Positions 23,796-33,026 of a DNA stretch of 39,060 bases are shown here, piece by piece. Source of the DNA: Clostridium tepidiprofundi DSM 19306. Its GTDB lineage: Bacteria > Bacillota > Clostridia > Clostridiales > Clostridiaceae. The notes under the pieces were generated by a model that saw only the letters and a list, made by a program, of their open reading frames with translations, searched no databases and was not told where the DNA came from. Location of the stretch: NCBI RefSeq assembly GCF_001594005.1, contig NZ_LTBA01000024.1, positions 1 to 39,060 of the forward strand, in the 5' to 3' direction. Positions within the stretch are counted from its first letter, which is position 1, and every line of letters starts with the position of its first letter. A program made the position numbers and the translations under genes.

Positions 23796-24560
23796 TTAAA
23801 TATTTAATAACACATTAGCATTTGATATGGTTTGTTTTTCAACTTCTTCTGATGATACATTTTTGATTTCTGCAATCTTTTTAATGACATACTTAATGTA
23901 ATCTGATTTATTCCTTTTACCTCTAAAAGGCACAGGAGCCATATAAGGACAATCTGTCTCAACCAACAATTTATCTAATGGAACCTCTCTAACAACATCT
24001 ATAACTTTCTTTGCATTCTTAAATGTAACCACACCAGTTACACCAATAAAATACCCCAATTTTAAACATTCTTTTGCAAATTCTACACTTCCTGAAAAGC
24101 AATGTACAACTCCTTTTACATTTGGAAACTCCTTCATAATATCTAATGTATCACCATGTGCTTCTCTATCATGTATAACTACTGGTAAATTTAGTTCTTC
24201 TGCCAATCGCATCTGTTTTCTAAAAACCTCTTTCTGTATGTGTCTTTCTGGATTATCTTCATAATAATAATCCAATCCTATCTCACCAATAGCCCTAACC
24301 TTGCTATTATTTTTGGACAATTCCCTTAATTCTTCAATAACATTATCATCAAATTTATCTGCAAATTCGGGATGAATGCCTACTGCAGCATACATAAAGT
24401 CATATTTATTTGCAAGCTTTACAGACATTCTCGTTCCTTCTAGTGACGAACCACAATTTAAAATACCAATTACGCCGTTTTTATTTATTTCATTAATAAC
24501 TTCTTCCCTATCTTTATCAAAAGCATAATCATCATAGTGTGCATGTGAATCAAAAATCAT
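23796..24560 (-). CDS. tatD: TatD-family metal-dependent deoxyribonuclease
   Basis: The product is 254 residues, usual for TatD. Metal ligands of the TIM-barrel amidohydrolase fold are all visible: HAH near the start (His6, His8), Glu in AIGEIGLDYYY, His in LPVVIHDRE, His in GVVHCFSGS, and Asp in LVETDCPYMAP. TatD enzymes are Mg2+-dependent DNases active on damaged or single-stranded DNA. The ATG follows an AGGAGG site. A strong copy of the 38-bp promoter-like repeat lies 51 bases upstream. yabE follows after a 70-base gap, so read-through is possible. Confidence 0.95.
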   Translation of the reverse strand: MIFDSHAHYDDYAFDKDREEVINEINKNGVIGILNCGSSLEGTRMSVKLANKYDFMYAAVGIHPEFADKFDDNVIEELRELSKNNSKVRAIGEIGLDYYYEDNPERHIQKEVFRKQMRLAEELNLPVVIHDREAHGDTLDIMKEFPNVKGVVHCFSGSVEFAKECLKLGYFIGVTGVVTFKNAKKVIDVVREVPLDKLLVETDCPYMAPVPFRGKRNKSDYIKYVIKKIAEIKNVSSEEVEKQTISNANVLLNI

Positions 24561-24611
24561 TTTATTTTTCCTCCTATATTTCTATTAGGCATTTGAAAGA
24601 AAATAATAGGC

Positions 24612-24648
24612 TAGCATACTGACTAATTATTTTTTTGAAAATGCCTTA
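24612..24648 (-). promoter_or_regulatory. Promoter-like dispersed repeat, copy 3
   Basis: TAAGGCATTTTC, A-run, TAATTAGTCAGTATGCTA on the minus strand, with TTTTCA-17-TATGCT. It touches the DUF445 stop codon and lies 51 bases before tatD. Confidence 0.6.
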
Positions 24649-26166
24649 CATAATAGCATTTATTACTGGTGACAATATTCCCATTATACAACCTAACAAT
24701 GCCCCTAAAAGAGTTATAGCTCTCAATTCCTTACTAGCAATTTCAAATATAATCTGTTCTGCATAAGTAACATCAAATCCGTTTATTTTTTCCTCAATAA
24801 TTTTAGATATGTTGAGCAATTCAACCACATCAGCTGCTTCATTTTCAATAAATTTATTGTATAGTTCTTCTATAACACTTGAAACAATAAGCGTTATTTT
24901 TTCTTTATCATCACTTAATAACTCATCAATAGGCATATTTATAATTTTATTTATTGCATTTGATACTAATTCTTTCACCTTTTCTTCAAACAATGCATTA
25001 TCTACATAATCATTAATATATTTCATCACAATATCATCAATTATTTTAACTAAATCTATATCCATTTTATATAACAATTCATTCACAGATTCATTTTCTA
25101 AAATCTTATTCTCAATATTCTTATATATGCTTGAAACAATTTGCTCGTTGGCAATATTACTCATTATCATTCTAACAATGCTCTTAACATTATCGTTTTT
25201 AATGTCCTCCGGAATACTTGATATTATATCCGATAACTTATTATCTAAAACTTTTAAAACAATATCAATAGAAATTTCTGCAATTTCATCTTGATTTTCT
25301 TCCTTGTCGAGCATTTCATCGATTGATGGTATTATTTTTTGATATATGGAATTTGGATTGACAAACATTGCAATCATAGGATTTAAATTAGAACTTATTA
25401 TATTTGATATAGCTTCCTTGATTTTTGTCTCTGTTCTTTCCTTCTTCAATATATTTTTAATTTCATATGCTATATTTGATTTATTGTTATAGATGTTAAC
25501 CTTTATGACCTCAATTAATGACTCTGGTAGCATTTCCTTTATTGTTACATTGCTATATTTTAAATTTTCAATCTTACACATTATAAATTCTGAAACAGTA
25601 TCATTCATATTATCTGAATTTATATATGCTTGAGTTTCAGCTAATATTTTATCTTTTAGTGATATAAAGTTTTCATTCTCTAATATAATATTTGGGTTTT
25701 GTGACAAAACATCATTTGCTTTATTTCTAATAAAATTTGATATTTTGCTCTTAATATCATCTTTCCTAATAGTTTTTATCAATAAATCACTTATTTTAGT
25801 ATCAATATGTTCTCTTAAACCATCAAGTTTTCCACTAGATAATTGTTTCATCTTTTCATCAATTGTAATTTTAGAAGAATATATGCTATCTACTTTTCTT
25901 TTAACCCACATTTTTAATTGTTTATTCATATTTTCACTGCACAAAGAATCTACTATGGTTTCTTTTGTCAATAGATGTTTACCAATAGCCTCTCCTACAC
26001 TTTTAGCTATTCGTGGAGTCTCCTTTGGAATCAATCCTGGTGTAAATGGTATTTTAATACCTAAAAATCTCTTTTCAGTATATGGTCTAAAAAGCATCTT
26101 TATAGCTAACCAATTTGTTACATATCCTATAATAGCACCTATCAATGCTGCAACTAAAAACTTCAA
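24646..26166 (-). CDS. DUF445-family membrane protein (YheB-like)
   Basis: The product is 506 residues from TTG at 26166, which directly follows GAGGAGGGG; the frame is open to 26205 but no site supports an earlier start. The N-terminal helix KFLVAALIGAIIGYVTNWLAI and the following KMLFRPYTEKRFLGIKIPFTPGLIPK are the DUF445 signature. A C-terminal helix (LRAITLLGALLGCIMGILSPVINAIM) gives a hairpin-like arrangement. Between them lie over 400 residues of charged amphipathic helices (repeated I-x-x-x-I-I patterns), probably coiled coils outside the membrane. Bacillus YheB is of unknown function. A degenerate version of the dispersed promoter-like repeat lies about 40 bases upstream. Confidence 0.85.
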   Translation of the reverse strand: MKFLVAALIGAIIGYVTNWLAIKMLFRPYTEKRFLGIKIPFTPGLIPKETPRIAKSVGEAIGKHLLTKETIVDSLCSENMNKQLKMWVKRKVDSIYSSKITIDEKMKQLSSGKLDGLREHIDTKISDLLIKTIRKDDIKSKISNFIRNKANDVLSQNPNIILENENFISLKDKILAETQAYINSDNMNDTVSEFIMCKIENLKYSNVTIKEMLPESLIEVIKVNIYNNKSNIAYEIKNILKKERTETKIKEAISNIISSNLNPMIAMFVNPNSIYQKIIPSIDEMLDKEENQDEIAEISIDIVLKVLDNKLSDIISSIPEDIKNDNVKSIVRMIMSNIANEQIVSSIYKNIENKILENESVNELLYKMDIDLVKIIDDIVMKYINDYVDNALFEEKVKELVSNAINKIINMPIDELLSDDKEKITLIVSSVIEELYNKFIENEAADVVELLNISKIIEEKINGFDVTYAEQIIFEIASKELRAITLLGALLGCIMGILSPVINAIM

Positions 26167-26207
26167 AATTACCCCTCCTCGCACAATTTGATAAGGTATC
26201 TTCAAAA

Positions 26208-26237
26208 ATAACTAACTAATTTTCTTTCAAATACCTA
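26208..26237 (-). promoter_or_regulatory. Degenerate fourth copy of the promoter-like repeat
   Basis: On the minus strand TTAGGTATTTG, then AAATTAGTTAGTTAT. It shares the opening TTAGG(C/T)ATTT and the AATTAGT(C/T)AGT segment with the three strong copies, 41 bases before the DUF445 start, but lacks TATGCTA. Confidence 0.35.
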
Positions 26238-26283
26238 AATCACTTAGAATATTATATCACTTTTTGGCGAATATAGGCAAAAA

Positions 26284-26311
26284 CATATTAAAAAACACAA
26301 TTTTTAATATG
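26284..26311 (-). terminator. Hairpin after the transglutaminase gene
   Basis: CATATTAAAAA and TTTTTAATATG pair around a six-base loop. It is AT-only, so termination strength is uncertain. Confidence 0.5.
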
Positions 26312-26357
26312 CTATAACCATTCTTCATTCCCCTGTAAATCTGCACAAACATACTCA

Positions 26358-27593
26358 TTAATATTTTATATATATATCAAAATATCTTACTCCTTGTATA
26401 TCTTCCTGTGTATAAGAAATTGAATAAGAATGCACCTTACTATTTTTATAAAGCATTAATTCTACGTCTTTTAAATCTATATTTATAACCTTCAAGCTTA
26501 ACTTTTTAACATTATTATCTATTGCTTTCTTTATAGTCTTTGAAAGCTCATCTTTATCTTTGACTAATTTATATAAATCACCATCACTATCATATTCAGG
26601 TATATTTATATTCAAATTAGAATATTCAGTACTTGTACAACTAGTATAATCAGTTTTTGTCCATTCATGATCTTTTTCAATCATTCCATCAGTTATATTA
26701 AAATATGTATGATATAGCTTGTCCTTACCGTCATTATATAAAGGGTCATCCCACGTAACATCAACATGATAATACTTTCCTTGAATATTAACAATATTCC
26801 ATGCATGTCCTTCTTTTGAGCCATTATATATACCATATCCTACTATAATGCTACATTCAATTCCTGCTTTGTTGCAAAGCCGTTTCATAGCTTCTGCATA
26901 TCCCTCACATACTGCTTTTCCTTCCATAATAATACCGTAAGCCGTATAGGATGTATATGGCATTTTTTCGTCACTTTCAGCAAAAATTCTCCTATCGTAT
27001 TGTGCATTATTTACTATATAATCATGTATAGCTAATTCTTTTTCATAGTCTGTCATGTGTGGTTTAATTATTTTAGCTATAATCTCATCTTCCCTTTTGA
27101 TAAGTTTATCTACCTTTTCCTTCACTTGCTCATCAGTAGCATTATTATAATAACGTTCAAATTCCCATAGTTTAGTGTTTCTCCAATATTTATCAATATG
27201 ATTACTATTCTTTTCTCCTTTTATAGTAAAAATATATTTTGTTGCTTTTGAATTAAACTCACCACTCTCCGATTTAATTCCATTATTTATAATCATTTCA
27301 TAAGTAACACCACTCATATAAGGTTTAATTGGAATAACTTTTACCGTATTATTGTTTTTATCGAGCTTAAGTTCAACAGGCTTCAAGCTTTTATTCATTT
27401 TATCATATACACATATATTACTATAAATGTACTTTTCATCTAAAGGCTTATTGAATTTGACAGTCCACACCTTGCTACTATCAACCTTATCTTTTGCATA
27501 TATGACACTTTCCGCAAAAGCTATTTTTGATAACAGTGTCAAACAAAACATCAATATAAATATAAACTTGCTTAATTTATTTAAGTTTTTCAT
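26358..27593 (-). CDS. Secreted transglutaminase-like protein with N-terminal Ig-like domain
   Basis: The product is 411 residues. GGGGGTGG precedes the ATG. A signal peptide (about 1-28, ending KIAFAES) is followed by a SbsA/Big_5-type Ig-like domain (about 30-126) of the same kind as in the amidase at 911-3376 (WTVKFNKPL, TVKVIPIKPYMSG). The transglutaminase-like core has the full triad: Cys229 in GKAVCEGYA, His263 in GHAWNIV and Asp278 in YYHVDVTWDDP. Such extracellular proteins act as cysteine proteases or cross-linkers, and in clostridia are often wall-linked. The C-terminal 90 residues are not recognised. It is divergent from the first YARHG lipoprotein gene, so the gap between them holds both promoters. 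Confidence 0.9.
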   Translation of the reverse strand: MKNLNKLSKFIFILMFCLTLLSKIAFAESVIYAKDKVDSSKVWTVKFNKPLDEKYIYSNICVYDKMNKSLKPVELKLDKNNNTVKVIPIKPYMSGVTYEMIINNGIKSESGEFNSKATKYIFTIKGEKNSNHIDKYWRNTKLWEFERYYNNATDEQVKEKVDKLIKREDEIIAKIIKPHMTDYEKELAIHDYIVNNAQYDRRIFAESDEKMPYTSYTAYGIIMEGKAVCEGYAEAMKRLCNKAGIECSIIVGYGIYNGSKEGHAWNIVNIQGKYYHVDVTWDDPLYNDGKDKLYHTYFNITDGMIEKDHEWTKTDYTSCTSTEYSNLNINIPEYDSDGDLYKLVKDKDELSKTIKKAIDNNVKKLSLKVINIDLKDVELMLYKNSKVHSYSISYTQEDIQGVRYFDIYIKY

Positions 27594-27756
27594 TATTTTC
27601 CACCCCCAATTATATTATATAATACTTTTTACAACTCTTATAAAATCATTTAAAGGTTTTAATTCCTCCATTCCATCACTCCTCCATATACTTATATCAT
27701 ATATTAATTCTTATTAATTTGTAAAACAAAAAGGAAACAGAAATATACACTCCCAT

Positions 27757-27785
27757 TTAACATCATGTCAAAAATGTTATATAAT
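27757..27785 (+). promoter_or_regulatory. Promoter of YARHG lipoprotein copy 1
   Basis: TTAACA (27757-27762), 17 bases, TATAAT (27780-27785). The stretch from TTAACA through the ribosome site is nearly identical in all four paralogues. GTTATATAAC, a perfect palindrome just after the -10, is kept in copies 1 and 4 and changed to GTTATATGGC in copies 2 and 3. Confidence 0.75.
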
Positions 27786-27833
27786 GGTTATATAACAAAT
27801 TATGCTGTAACCCTTAATTTAATGGAGGTCAAA

Positions 27834-29267
27834 ATGAAAAAATCAAAACACTTTAAACTGATAAGTTTACTAATATCACTGGTTATTATATGGATTATAA
27901 CCGTTGGATGTTCAGCTAATGAAAATTGCAATACTTCTACTACAAAATACAACAATCAAAATTCTGCTGCAGCTTCAAACATTCAAACAAATAACCAAAA
28001 TAATAACCCAAATTCAACTAATAACACTAATACTCAAAAAAACAACTATAAAAACAATGAAAACACCAATAAGAGCAACACAAGTAATAAAAACAATACA
28101 AATGAAACAACTATAAACAATTCCAAAGATAATAACACATCTGCAAAAGATAAAAAATCATCCATTAAAATAACAATAGCAAATAAAGAATTTGATCTAT
28201 CAGTTCTGTTAAACCCAAAAGATGTACAAAATCTTGATAATTGGCAGTTATCATTGCTTAGAAATGCCTATTATGCAAAACATGGATACAAATTCAAAAT
28301 GGGAAAATACTCTAACTATTTTTCTAAGTACGATTGGTATATCCCCAAATATGATGATGTAGAAAATTTCATTACTGATAGTGATACTAAAAATATTAAT
28401 TTATTATTGGAATTAGAAAAAACTTTCTCTCAAAATTGTATTGATAATATAATAGTTAATGAAAAAAATAATGGAGAAAATGATACATTTTATCTTGGAA
28501 TGAAGATGGAAGATGCATTAAAAAAGTTAAAAGAACTAAAATTAGATTCAAAATTAAAAATTTCTCAAATTAACGAAGATAATTTTCTATGTAACTGTCA
28601 TAATTGCAAATATCCTCAAAATATTATTTATGTAGAAAAAGAACTATATTCACATACTAATGATAAAATTAAACTTACTTTAAAATTTGATGTTAAAAAT
28701 CATAAATTATTTAGCATTAAATTATATAGTATTTATCCTGACAGTATTTCAACATCATTAGGCTTAAAAACAGGAGATACCTTTGAAAATATGAGAACAC
28801 TATATGGCAATAACTATATTTCCTATGGGAATAATCGTTTTTTACCTGAAACAGATATCAATAATGGCATAAAGTATTGCAAATGTACACACAGTTGCGA
28901 ATATAAAATAAATGATTATTATTTCAGAGTCTTTTTTGCGGGAAATGACACAGTAACAGGATGGGAAATATCAAAATTTAAAATACAAAAAAGGGTTTGG
29001 ATTGGCAATAAATATTTTTGTCTTTCTTGTGCATTAAAACCAGAATCTTTAAAAGGCTTAGACAAAAACGATTTAGCAAAACTTAGAAATGCATATTACG
29101 CAAAATATGGATATATATTTAAAACTAAAGAATATAGTGGTTATTTTTCTGGTATGTATGATTGGTATACCCCTCAATATGATAATGTAGATAGCTTACT
29201 TACAGAGACTGACAGAAAAAATATCGATTTAATTTTAAAATTTGAAAAAGCTCTCTGTGAAAATTGA
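27834..29267 (+). CDS. YARHG-domain lipoprotein, paralogue 1
   Basis: The product is 477 residues. The ATG at 27834 follows TAATGGAGG; the longer frame to 27765 would include the promoter -10 and is rejected. Lipid-anchor Cys26 ends ITVGC. An Asn/Thr/Ser/Lys-rich spacer (about 30-110) leads to a YARHG domain (about 136-175: LRNAYYAKHGYKFK, YFSKYDWYIPKYD). YARHG is a bacterial extracellular domain of unknown biochemical function. A middle domain carries CNCHNC and KCTHSC Cys clusters that could bind metal or form disulphides. A second, different YARHG domain ends the protein (about 405-465: LRNAYYAKYGYIFK, YDWYTPQYD). Identity with the other three copies stops at residue about 176. The protein is anchored on the outer face of the membrane. 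Confidence 0.88.
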   Translation: MKKSKHFKLISLLISLVIIWIITVGCSANENCNTSTTKYNNQNSAAASNIQTNNQNNNPNSTNNTNTQKNNYKNNENTNKSNTSNKNNTNETTINNSKDNNTSAKDKKSSIKITIANKEFDLSVLLNPKDVQNLDNWQLSLLRNAYYAKHGYKFKMGKYSNYFSKYDWYIPKYDDVENFITDSDTKNINLLLELEKTFSQNCIDNIIVNEKNNGENDTFYLGMKMEDALKKLKELKLDSKLKISQINEDNFLCNCHNCKYPQNIIYVEKELYSHTNDKIKLTLKFDVKNHKLFSIKLYSIYPDSISTSLGLKTGDTFENMRTLYGNNYISYGNNRFLPETDINNGIKYCKCTHSCEYKINDYYFRVFFAGNDTVTGWEISKFKIQKRVWIGNKYFCLSCALKPESLKGLDKNDLAKLRNAYYAKYGYIFKTKEYSGYFSGMYDWYTPQYDNVDSLLTETDRKNIDLILKFEKALCEN

Positions 29268-29280
29268 AAATTTCTATAAG

Positions 29281-29420
29281 TTTTATCTGCATTCTCCCCT
29301 TTCGTATTTGTTGTCATTGAAAGTTCAAAATTATCACCATATTTTTGTCTTATATAGGAAATATTACATCATTCACAGTAATATTTCCTTTTTTACCCTT
29401 ATAAATCAAAACTAAAGCCA
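29281..29420 (-). pseudogene. Decayed fragment of an unidentified minus-strand gene, copy A
   Basis: On the minus strand the DNA encodes LIYKGKKGNITV.DVIFP, and after a shift KYGD.FELSMTTNT. The same segments occur at 35740-35880. Compared with that copy, 10 bases are missing between the two parts, so the frame is broken. No start codon or ribosome site is present and the match stops where the YARHG promoter begins. I do not recognise the parent protein. Confidence 0.55.
29356..29394 (+). terminator. Terminator-like hairpin in front of YARHG copy 2
   Basis: AGGAAATATTAC and GTAATATTTCCT pair perfectly (12 bp) around a 10-base loop, then TTTTTT. It would stop transcripts from copy 1 and insulate the promoter of copy 2, yet the same bases are part of the old minus-strand reading frame. 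The same hairpin, loop altered by one base, is at 35812-35850. Confidence 0.75.
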
Positions 29421-29428
29421 AATTTTAT

Positions 29429-29457
29429 TTAACAATGTAGTAAAAATGTTATATAAT
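29429..29457 (+). promoter_or_regulatory. Promoter of YARHG lipoprotein copy 2
   Basis: TTAACA (29429-29434), 17 bases, TATAAT (29452-29457), as in the other copies. Confidence 0.72.
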
Positions 29458-29505
29458 GGTTATATGGCAAATTATGCTGTAACCCTTAATTTAATGGAGG
29501 TAAAA

Positions 29506-31227
29506 ATGAAAAAATCAAAACACTTTAAACTGATAAGTTTACTAATATCACTGGTTATTATATGGATTATAACCGTTGGATGCTCAGCTAATCAAAATTG
29601 CAATACTTCTACTACAAAAGATAATAGTCAAAATTCTACTGCAGCTTCAAACATTCAAACAAATAACCAAAATAATAACCTAAATTCAACTAATAGCACT
29701 AATACTCAAAAAAACAACTATAAAAACAATGAAAACACCAATAAGAGCAACACAAATAATGAAAATACTACTAAAAACAATACTGAAAACAACACAAATG
29801 AAACAACTATAAACAATTCCAAAGATAATAGCACATCTGCAAAAGATAAAAAATCATACATTAAAATAACAATAGCAAATAAAAAATTTGACCTATCAGT
29901 TCTATTAAACCCGAAAGATGTACAAAATCTTGATAATTGGCAGTTATCCTTGCTTAGAAATGCATATTATGCAAAACACGGATATAAATTCAAAATAGGA
30001 AAATACTCTAACTATTTTTCTAAGTACGATTGGTATATCCCCAAATATGATGATGTAGCAAACATGCTGTGCAATACTGATATTGATAACATCAACCTTA
30101 TTCTTAAAATTGAAGGTAATTTTAATGCATTGTATTCAAAACTAAGTGAAAAAGAATCTCTCTTGTCTGGCTTGTGGTTTAGTAATGATTCTCTTTATGA
30201 CTGTTCAAGATATTACTTCTTTGATGATAGAACATATGCATACTTCCCAAAATATAAATATAATTCAACTTTAAAAGAAGGAGAAAAAAGACTAGAATGC
30301 ATTTTAGGTAATTGGTATATTATTGGCAATAAAATATATCTTATTGAAAAAGGAAAGAACTTTTTGTATGGAATAGAGCATACTAAATTAACAAGTGAAA
30401 CCCAAAAATTTCAATATAAAATATTAGGCGGTATTCCTAAAAAAACAAGTATAAATGATTTAAATGTAAAAACTATTTCATTGTATTCAAAAAATCGAAC
30501 TAAACTATACAACAATATAACTATTGAAAATAATGCTTACTATTCGAATAACAATTTAGTAAATGCACTTAGTAAAAAAAGCTCTTTAGAATATCTAAAA
30601 ACACCAGCATCATGGGCTGAATATTATTATTTAAAAGATAAATATTATCTTACTGAAAACCAAATAAAAATATTGCTCCATACTATTAGAGAAAAATATA
30701 CCAAATTCCTGTATGATAATAGGTCTAATATTGAGATATATGATACACTAATAGACTTTACACATAAAAATGATAAGATATTTAAAGATTTATCCATAGA
30801 AGCTCTTAAACAATTTTTAGGTAATCCAACAAAAACCGGTGCAACATATGACACTGAGGGTGAAGTCAAAGAAAAATATTATGATGGTATAATATTTTTT
30901 TATGATAGTGTACAACCACGAGCTAGTGTACTTATTGATTCCGATAAATTCAGTTTATCTTGTGGAATAACTGTTGGAGATACTATTGATGATATATCAT
31001 CAAAATCTAATATAGATAAATCAAAACTTTATATTAAATCAATCAATATACATGTTCCATGGAAATCAGAGATTAAAAATTGTGATAATGAAATTTATTT
31101 GACATCATATGATATTTATTCATCAAACACACAAATTTATATATATTTGAAAAACAATAAAATACAAAAAATATATATTTCTGTAGACCCTGTAACTATT
31201 TTTGTGTATCCTAAGACTTCTTTTTAA
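29506..31227 (+). CDS. YARHG-domain lipoprotein, paralogue 2
   Basis: The product is 573 residues from the ATG after TAATGGAGG. The lipoprotein signal, Asn/Thr-rich spacer (here with extra NTTKNNTEN units) and first YARHG domain are almost the same as in copy 1. It differs from copy 1 after the WYIPKYDD segment. Residues about 205-280 (LLSGLWFSND..RYYFFDDRTYAYF) look like a small lipocalin/beta-barrel-like repeat known from secreted clostridial proteins. The rest is beta-rich with two SLSCGIT(V/I)GDT segments reminiscent of copy 1's SLGLKTGDT. It is nearly identical to copy 3 up to about residue 425 and then only similar. No catalytic motif is visible. It is followed by its own terminator at 31269. 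Confidence 0.87.
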   Translation: MKKSKHFKLISLLISLVIIWIITVGCSANQNCNTSTTKDNSQNSTAASNIQTNNQNNNLNSTNSTNTQKNNYKNNENTNKSNTNNENTTKNNTENNTNETTINNSKDNSTSAKDKKSYIKITIANKKFDLSVLLNPKDVQNLDNWQLSLLRNAYYAKHGYKFKIGKYSNYFSKYDWYIPKYDDVANMLCNTDIDNINLILKIEGNFNALYSKLSEKESLLSGLWFSNDSLYDCSRYYFFDDRTYAYFPKYKYNSTLKEGEKRLECILGNWYIIGNKIYLIEKGKNFLYGIEHTKLTSETQKFQYKILGGIPKKTSINDLNVKTISLYSKNRTKLYNNITIENNAYYSNNNLVNALSKKSSLEYLKTPASWAEYYYLKDKYYLTENQIKILLHTIREKYTKFLYDNRSNIEIYDTLIDFTHKNDKIFKDLSIEALKQFLGNPTKTGATYDTEGEVKEKYYDGIIFFYDSVQPRASVLIDSDKFSLSCGITVGDTIDDISSKSNIDKSKLYIKSINIHVPWKSEIKNCDNEIYLTSYDIYSSNTQIYIYLKNNKIQKIYISVDPVTIFVYPKTSF

Positions 31228-31268
31228 ATCAATTTCTCAACATTTCTTTCACCATTTTTGATATAGAA

Positions 31269-31325
31269 TGACCTCTTCTTGAATAATTTTCCTATATGAA
31301 TTATTTCCAAGAAGAAGTCATTTTT
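31269..31325 (+). terminator. Terminator of YARHG copy 2
   Basis: TGAC.TCTTCTTG-AATAATT pairs with AATTATT-CCAAGAAGAAGTCA, with a bulge, followed by TTTTT. A sequence-related hairpin ends copy 3 at 35432, showing the duplicated unit included the 3' end. Confidence 0.8.
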
Positions 31326-31343
31326 ATAGAAATAGCCCATAAA

Positions 31344-31367
31344 ACCTCCGTTGCTTGTCTCGGAGGT
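31344..31367 (-). terminator. Hairpin after the ABC exporter gene
   Basis: ACCTCCG and CGGAGGT pair around 10 bases; the minus strand continues TTTTATG. It is GC-rich relative to its surroundings, 16 bases past the stop at 31383. Confidence 0.6.
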
Positions 31368-31382
31368 AGTTCATGCTATATA

Positions 31383-33026
31383 TTATGCAACTGCTTGTAA
31401 TTTCTTAAATTCTTCAGTTTTTAATATTTCCTCATAAGAACCACTTTTTATAATTTTCCCATCCTCCATAAGAAGAATTTCATCAAATTGATTTAGTTGC
31501 TCAGACAATTTATGAGTAACAATAATTATTGTTTTATCTTCCATAGCTAGTAAAGCATTTTGTAATATTTGTGTTATATTCACATCTGTTGCTGAAAATG
31601 GTTCATCCATAACACAAATTGGTGTATCAGCTGTTAACATACGCATAATGCTAAGAACTTGTTTCTCCCCTCCACTTAAGAGTTGGCAATTTTGTTTTTC
31701 TTTTATTACGTCCATTATCTTAGTTTGAAACATATTTGTAATTCCATCAAGTTTAGATGATGAGTATGATGAAAATATAGTAACATTATTATAGAAGTTT
31801 TCTGCAAATATATGCTCATTCTGATTGATGCAACACATAATATCTGCAGTATCAATAGAATTTAAAGATTTTCCATCTACTAATATGTCTCCTGTTTTAG
31901 GTTTCATATACTTCATAAGTAATTTTATTATAGTAGATTTTCCAGAACCACTATGACCAATCACTGCATATTTTTTCCCTTTTTTAAAAGTATAAGAGAC
32001 ATTTTGTAAAGAAAAATTTTTATAATGAAAGCTCACATTATCAAATACAATATTCTCTTCAAATTCTTTCATAACTTCCAAATCATGAGGTGTATTGTTT
32101 CTAATATATCCCATAACTCGTTCCTTAGTTCCCTTTATAGAATTAATGGCATTAATATCATTTAATATGTCTTGAAGAGGGTCTAGAAAACAGCCAACAT
32201 ATCCAAATGTTGCCACAGCTGTACCCACTGTAATTTCACCCTTTAATAGTAACTTACCAGCTATAATAAATGCTAAAAACTTTACAAAATACATCGACAT
32301 TTCATATATTGTTAATGATAACACCTTAAACGCTCCAAAAGTAAATCTTTTATCTGCAGTAGCCTTAAGAACTTTCTCATGTTCATTATTAATATTAGTT
32401 CTTGTCCTCCTTTGGATTAAAGTAAACCCTTCAAGAAAATCTTTAATACGAGATACATATACCCCTTTTTGTTTCAAATAATCATTTTGTTTATTTGATA
32501 ATTCTTTTCCAGTAATTTTAGGGATAAATATAGTAACTAAAGACATAAAAAGTATTGCAGTTGCAATTCTCCAATCAACATATACAAATAAAATAACACT
32601 ATAAATAATAAGGTTGATAATAGATCTGATTAAATCAATAGACGGCTGTAAGTAACTTTGCTGAATTTGAGTTATATCATTACCTTGAATTGAAATATAT
32701 TCACCGATATCTCTAGATGAAAATTCTTCATAATTATAATTAAAGACATTTCTAAAAAAGCCTCTTTTAAGTGCTACCTCAAAACCTATAATACCTCTAT
32801 ATGTATATATCGAAGATATGTAAGAGCATAAAGAATATCCTATGATACAAGCAAAAAATAAAATAGTAAGTAAAGTGAATGAATATCTTACATGCCCCTC
32901 TTGTGATATCATGTCAATCAATAATTTTTGAATATATGGAATAAATGCAATAATTCCAGTTGATAACGCATCTAATAAAAGTTGAATAACAATAAAAAAT
33001 CTTATTTCATAAATATATTTTTTCAT
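31383..33026 (-). CDS. ABC exporter, fused membrane and ATPase domains
   Basis: The product is 547 residues from the ATG at 33026 after AAGGAG; an in-frame GTG four codons earlier overlaps that site. Six membrane helices occupy about 1-300. The nucleotide-binding domain follows (about 320-545) with Walker A GHSGSGKST, signature LSGGEKQ, Walker B ICVMDEP and His in VTHK. It is the layout of a half-size ABC exporter working as a dimer. No peptidase C39 domain is present, so it is not a bacteriocin-processing type. The substrate may be a peptide, lipid or drug; no precursor peptide gene was found nearby. It is the only minus-strand gene inside the YARHG cluster and lies exactly where copy 3's upstream homology ends, as if inserted between copies 2 and 3. 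Confidence 0.92.
   Translation of the reverse strand: MKKYIYEIRFFIVIQLLLDALSTGIIAFIPYIQKLLIDMISQEGHVRYSFTLLTILFFACIIGYSLCSYISSIYTYRGIIGFEVALKRGFFRNVFNYNYEEFSSRDIGEYISIQGNDITQIQQSYLQPSIDLIRSIINLIIYSVILFVYVDWRIATAILFMSLVTIFIPKITGKELSNKQNDYLKQKGVYVSRIKDFLEGFTLIQRRTRTNINNEHEKVLKATADKRFTFGAFKVLSLTIYEMSMYFVKFLAFIIAGKLLLKGEITVGTAVATFGYVGCFLDPLQDILNDINAINSIKGTKERVMGYIRNNTPHDLEVMKEFEENIVFDNVSFHYKNFSLQNVSYTFKKGKKYAVIGHSGSGKSTIIKLLMKYMKPKTGDILVDGKSLNSIDTADIMCCINQNEHIFAENFYNNVTIFSSYSSSKLDGITNMFQTKIMDVIKEKQNCQLLSGGEKQVLSIMRMLTADTPICVMDEPFSATDVNITQILQNALLAMEDKTIIIVTHKLSEQLNQFDEILLMEDGKIIKSGSYEEILKTEEFKKLQAVA

Noticed and set aside
27765-27833. In-frame N-terminal extension (MLYNGYITNYAVTLNL..) conserved before all four YARHG lipoproteins
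   Set aside because: It spans the -10 element and would destroy the lipoprotein signal. The frame is kept only because the DNA itself is duplicated; TAATGGAGG marks the real start.
27920-28150. Asn/Thr-rich repeats in the YARHG lipoproteins as a possible minisatellite or pseudogene
   Set aside because: The frame is intact in all four copies and changes occur in whole codons, so it is a coding spacer that varies in length.
31383-33026. Exporter as part of a bacteriocin or lantibiotic cluster
   Set aside because: No peptidase C39 domain, no modification enzyme and no small precursor gene were found nearby.
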